In this document: one piece after another, positions 4,218 to 6,381 of the stretch
Position numbering within the stretch: the first letter of the stretch is position 1
Layout of the letters: each line of letters begins with the position of its first letter
Assembly: GCA_964404765.1 (NCBI GenBank)
Contig: CAYOLL010000120.1
Location: 12,318 to 18,698 of the forward strand
Source of the DNA: CAYOLL01 sp964404765 [NCBI: uncultured Gemmatimonadota bacterium]
GTDB lineage: Bacteria; 4572-55
Length of the DNA stretch: 6,381 nt
Reading direction: 5' to 3'
Translations under genes and position numbers: made by a program
The notes under the pieces: model-generated
What the model was told of the DNA's origin: nothing
What the model saw: the letters and a program-made list of their open reading frames with translations, nothing else
The model's database searches: none

Positions 4218-6381
4218 ATGCTTAACATCCCACAACGAATTGCCGACGAAGTTTCATTTCCCCTGCCATCCGTGCAGAATGTGCTGGCCATGGTCGCCGA
4301 GGGTGCCACCGTGCCGTTTATGGCCCGCTATCGCAAAGAGCATACGGGCGGCATGGATGAAATTGTCTTGCGCACGCTAACCGACCGACACACGTATCTG
4401 CGGGAATTGGAAGAGCGGAAGATCACTATTCTGACCTCCATCGAAGAGCAGGGCAAGCTGACCGACGAATTGCGCGTCAAAATTGAAGATTGCCTGAACA
4501 AAACCGAACTGGAAGATTTGTATCTGCCTTACAAACCCAAAAAGCGCACCCGCGCCACCATTGCCCGCGAAAAAGGCCTGGAGCCGCTGGCCGAGCTCCT
4601 CAAAACGCATAATGTGGCCGATGCGCCTTTTGTCGATTTCGCCGCCGAAGCCGCAAAGTTTATCGACCCGGAAAAGGGCGTGACCACCGCCGAGGAAGCC
4701 TTGCAAGGCGCGTCCGATATCCTGGCCGAAGAAACTGCGGACAAAGCCGAGCTGCGGGCCTGGCTGCGTCAATACTTTATCCAAGAAGGCTTTTTTATCT
4801 CCGGCATTAAGGACGAGTTTGCCGTGGGCACGACCAAGTATGAAATGTATCGCGACTATCGTGTACGCGTCAAAGACATCAACGCCCACAACATGCTGGC
4901 GCTGCGGCGCGGCGAAAACGAGGGTGTCGTCTGGTTTGATCTGGAATTTAGCGAAGAACACGTGCTGGATTATCTGACCCGGCATGAGGTTCGGGCAATT
5001 GCCGCCAATCTGCGCGGGCTCTATGCCGCTATGCTCGACGACAGTTTCAGCCGGCTGATGAAGCATTCACTCATCGGCGAAGTGCGCGGGGAGCGGAAAG
5101 AGCAGGCCGACCTGGCTTCGATTCTGACATTTGAGACCAATTTGCGACAACTGCTGCTGGCCAGTCCGGCCGGAATGCGGCCTACGCTGGGCATGGATCC
5201 GGGTTTCCGCAGCGGCTGCAAAGCCGCAGTGCTGGATCGCACCGGCAAGATGATCGAATATCACACGATTTATCCGCATTCTGGTGATGCCCGGCGAAAC
5301 GACGCCCGCCAGATTGTGCAAACCCTCATCCGCAAGCATGGCATTGAGTTGATTGCCATCGGTAACGGCACAGCCGGTCGCGAAACGGATCAGTTTGTAA
5401 GCGAGGCCATCGAAGAATTGACCAATAGCAGCTCTGCCCCGGCAGCGCCGCCCGCCTTGGCAGAAGAAAATCGGCCTGTCAAAGTGACTGTAAACGAGTC
5501 AGGCGCGTCCATCTATTCGGCCAGTGATGTGGCGATTGAGGAATTTCCCGATTTGGATGTCACGGTGCGCGGCGCGGTCAGTATTGGCCGGCGGCTGCAA
5601 GATCCGCTGGCCGAATTGGTCAAGCTTGATCCGAAATCCATTGGCGTGGGCCAATATCAGCATGACGTGGATCAAGCGCTGCTCAAAAAGAAGCTGGAAG
5701 AAACGGTCGAAAGCGCCGTGAACTTTGTCGGCGTGGATGTCAATCTGGCCTCAAAAGAGTTGCTGAGTTATGTATCCGGCCTGACCACAACCGTCGCCAA
5801 AAATATCGTGGCTTACCGCAACGAGCACGGGGCTTTTCGCAACCGCCGGCAATTGCTGGAAGTGGCGCGCCTCGGCCCCAAGTCGTTTGAGCAAGCCGCC
5901 GGTTTTTTACGGATTCGCGGCAGCGAAAACCCGCTGGATAATTCGGCGGTTCACCCGGAGCGCTACGACCTGGTGGCCCAAATCGCCGCCGATTTAAACG
6001 TGCCGCTGGAGCAGATCACCCGCGTCCCGGACAAGGTAAAAACCATCGACATCAAAAAGTATCTTTCCGACAGCGTGGGTGAGCCGACCCTGTTAGATAT
6101 TGTGGCCGAGTTGCAAAAGCCGGGCCGCGATCCGCGCGCGGAGTTTAAATACGCCGTGTTTAAGGAAGGCGTGAACGAAATGAAGGATTTGCAGACGGGC
6201 ATGATTTTGGAAGGCACCGTCACCAACGTGGCCAATTTTGGCGCATTTGTAGATATCGGTGTGCATCAGGACGGGCTGGTGCATGTGTCGGAACTGGCCC
6301 ACCGCTTTGTCAAAACGCCAATGGATGTGGTGAAAGTAGGCGACGTGGTCAAAGTCAAAGTGCTGGCTGTTGATGAGAAAT
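4218..6381 (+). CDS. tex: Tex family RNA-binding transcription accessory protein (3' end cut by window)
   Basis: 721 codons are present and the frame is open at the window edge; Tex is usually about 720-800 residues, so perhaps 10-60 residues are missing. Tex is a cytosolic nucleic-acid-binding protein of the Spt6-related family linked to transcription. The order of parts matches: an N-terminal helical domain with VPFMARYRKEHTGGMDE (32-48) and the ELEDLYLPYKPKKRTRATIAREKGLEPLA region (97-125); a YqgF/RNase H-like domain with LGMDPGFRSGCKAAVLD (324-340) and IGNGTAGRET (381-390); NESGASIYSASD (426-437) and RRLQDPLAELVKLDPKSIGVGQYQHDV (458-484); helix-hairpin-helix repeats (about 500-570); and an S1 domain starting GMILEGTVTNVANFGAFVDIG (661-681). 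An Ala/Pro/Ser-rich stretch (about 402-419) enlarges a loop of the YqgF-like domain. The start ATG follows AAAGGA at five bases. No clear promoter was seen, so transcription may begin within the relic region upstream. Confidence 0.97.
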   Translation, partial: MLNIPQRIADEVSFPLPSVQNVLAMVAEGATVPFMARYRKEHTGGMDEIVLRTLTDRHTYLRELEERKITILTSIEEQGKLTDELRVKIEDCLNKTELEDLYLPYKPKKRTRATIAREKGLEPLAELLKTHNVADAPFVDFAAEAAKFIDPEKGVTTAEEALQGASDILAEETADKAELRAWLRQYFIQEGFFISGIKDEFAVGTTKYEMYRDYRVRVKDINAHNMLALRRGENEGVVWFDLEFSEEHVLDYLTRHEVRAIAANLRGLYAAMLDDSFSRLMKHSLIGEVRGERKEQADLASILTFETNLRQLLLASPAGMRPTLGMDPGFRSGCKAAVLDRTGKMIEYHTIYPHSGDARRNDARQIVQTLIRKHGIELIAIGNGTAGRETDQFVSEAIEELTNSSSAPAAPPALAEENRPVKVTVNESGASIYSASDVAIEEFPDLDVTVRGAVSIGRRLQDPLAELVKLDPKSIGVGQYQHDVDQALLKKKLEETVESAVNFVGVDVNLASKELLSYVSGLTTTVAKNIVAYRNEHGAFRNRRQLLEVARLGPKSFEQAAGFLRIRGSENPLDNSAVHPERYDLVAQIAADLNVPLEQITRVPDKVKTIDIKKYLSDSVGEPTLLDIVAELQKPGRDPRAEFKYAVFKEGVNEMKDLQTGMILEGTVTNVANFGAFVDIGVHQDGLVHVSELAHRFVKTPMDVVKVGDVVKVKVLAVDEK

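Noticed and set aside
4377-5066. Minus-strand open frame (229 codons) inside tex
   Set aside because: It is entirely antisense to conserved Tex sequence and shows no motif of its own.

Overview
The window looks like a chromosomal segment of a free-living diderm bacterium. The evidence is a LolA-type periplasmic protein with a Sec signal peptide, a bacterial PlsC-type acyltransferase and a near-complete Tex protein. Base composition is moderate. By eye, the two outer genes are GC-richer than the middle (about 1550-4200). The phylum cannot be fixed from the sequence. The small dispersed palindromes and short tandem repeats between genes resemble those of large-genome uncultured lineages (KSB1/Calditrichota or Chloroflexota type), but that is only an impression.

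Layout, left to right. (1) 1-135: no gene, but a perfect 25-bp inverted repeat whose arms are themselves palindromic (REP/MITE-like), lying just past the stop codon of the next gene. (2) 136-1548, minus strand: a stand-alone class V PLP aminotransferase resembling the NifS-like domain of molybdenum cofactor sulfurase. (3) 1549-1747: a 29-bp tandem duplication, an 8-bp tandem repeat, a probable terminator for the operon to the right and a possible promoter for the aminotransferase. (4) 3302-1748, minus strand: a two-gene unit, a PlsC-like acyltransferase followed 37 bp later by a LolA-like outer-membrane lipoprotein-sorting protein; both point to envelope lipid or lipoprotein work. (5) 3303-3529: a divergent intergenic region with promoter-like sequences in both directions. 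(6) 3530-3979, plus strand: a small, lysine/glutamate-rich coiled-coil protein of unknown function. (7) 3980-4217: a weak terminator candidate and, on the minus strand, what appears to be a decayed fragment of the extreme C-terminus of the ClpB/Clp ATPase family. (8) 4218 to the window end, plus strand: tex, complete through most of its S1 domain and cut by the window edge.

The genes do not form one pathway. The only functional pair visible is plsC with the LolA-like gene. No phage, CRISPR, tRNA, rRNA or intact transposase was seen. The most notable items are the ClpB relic abutting the tex ribosome binding site, the nested palindrome at 66-128, and the repeat-filled gap between the aminotransferase and the lipid operon.
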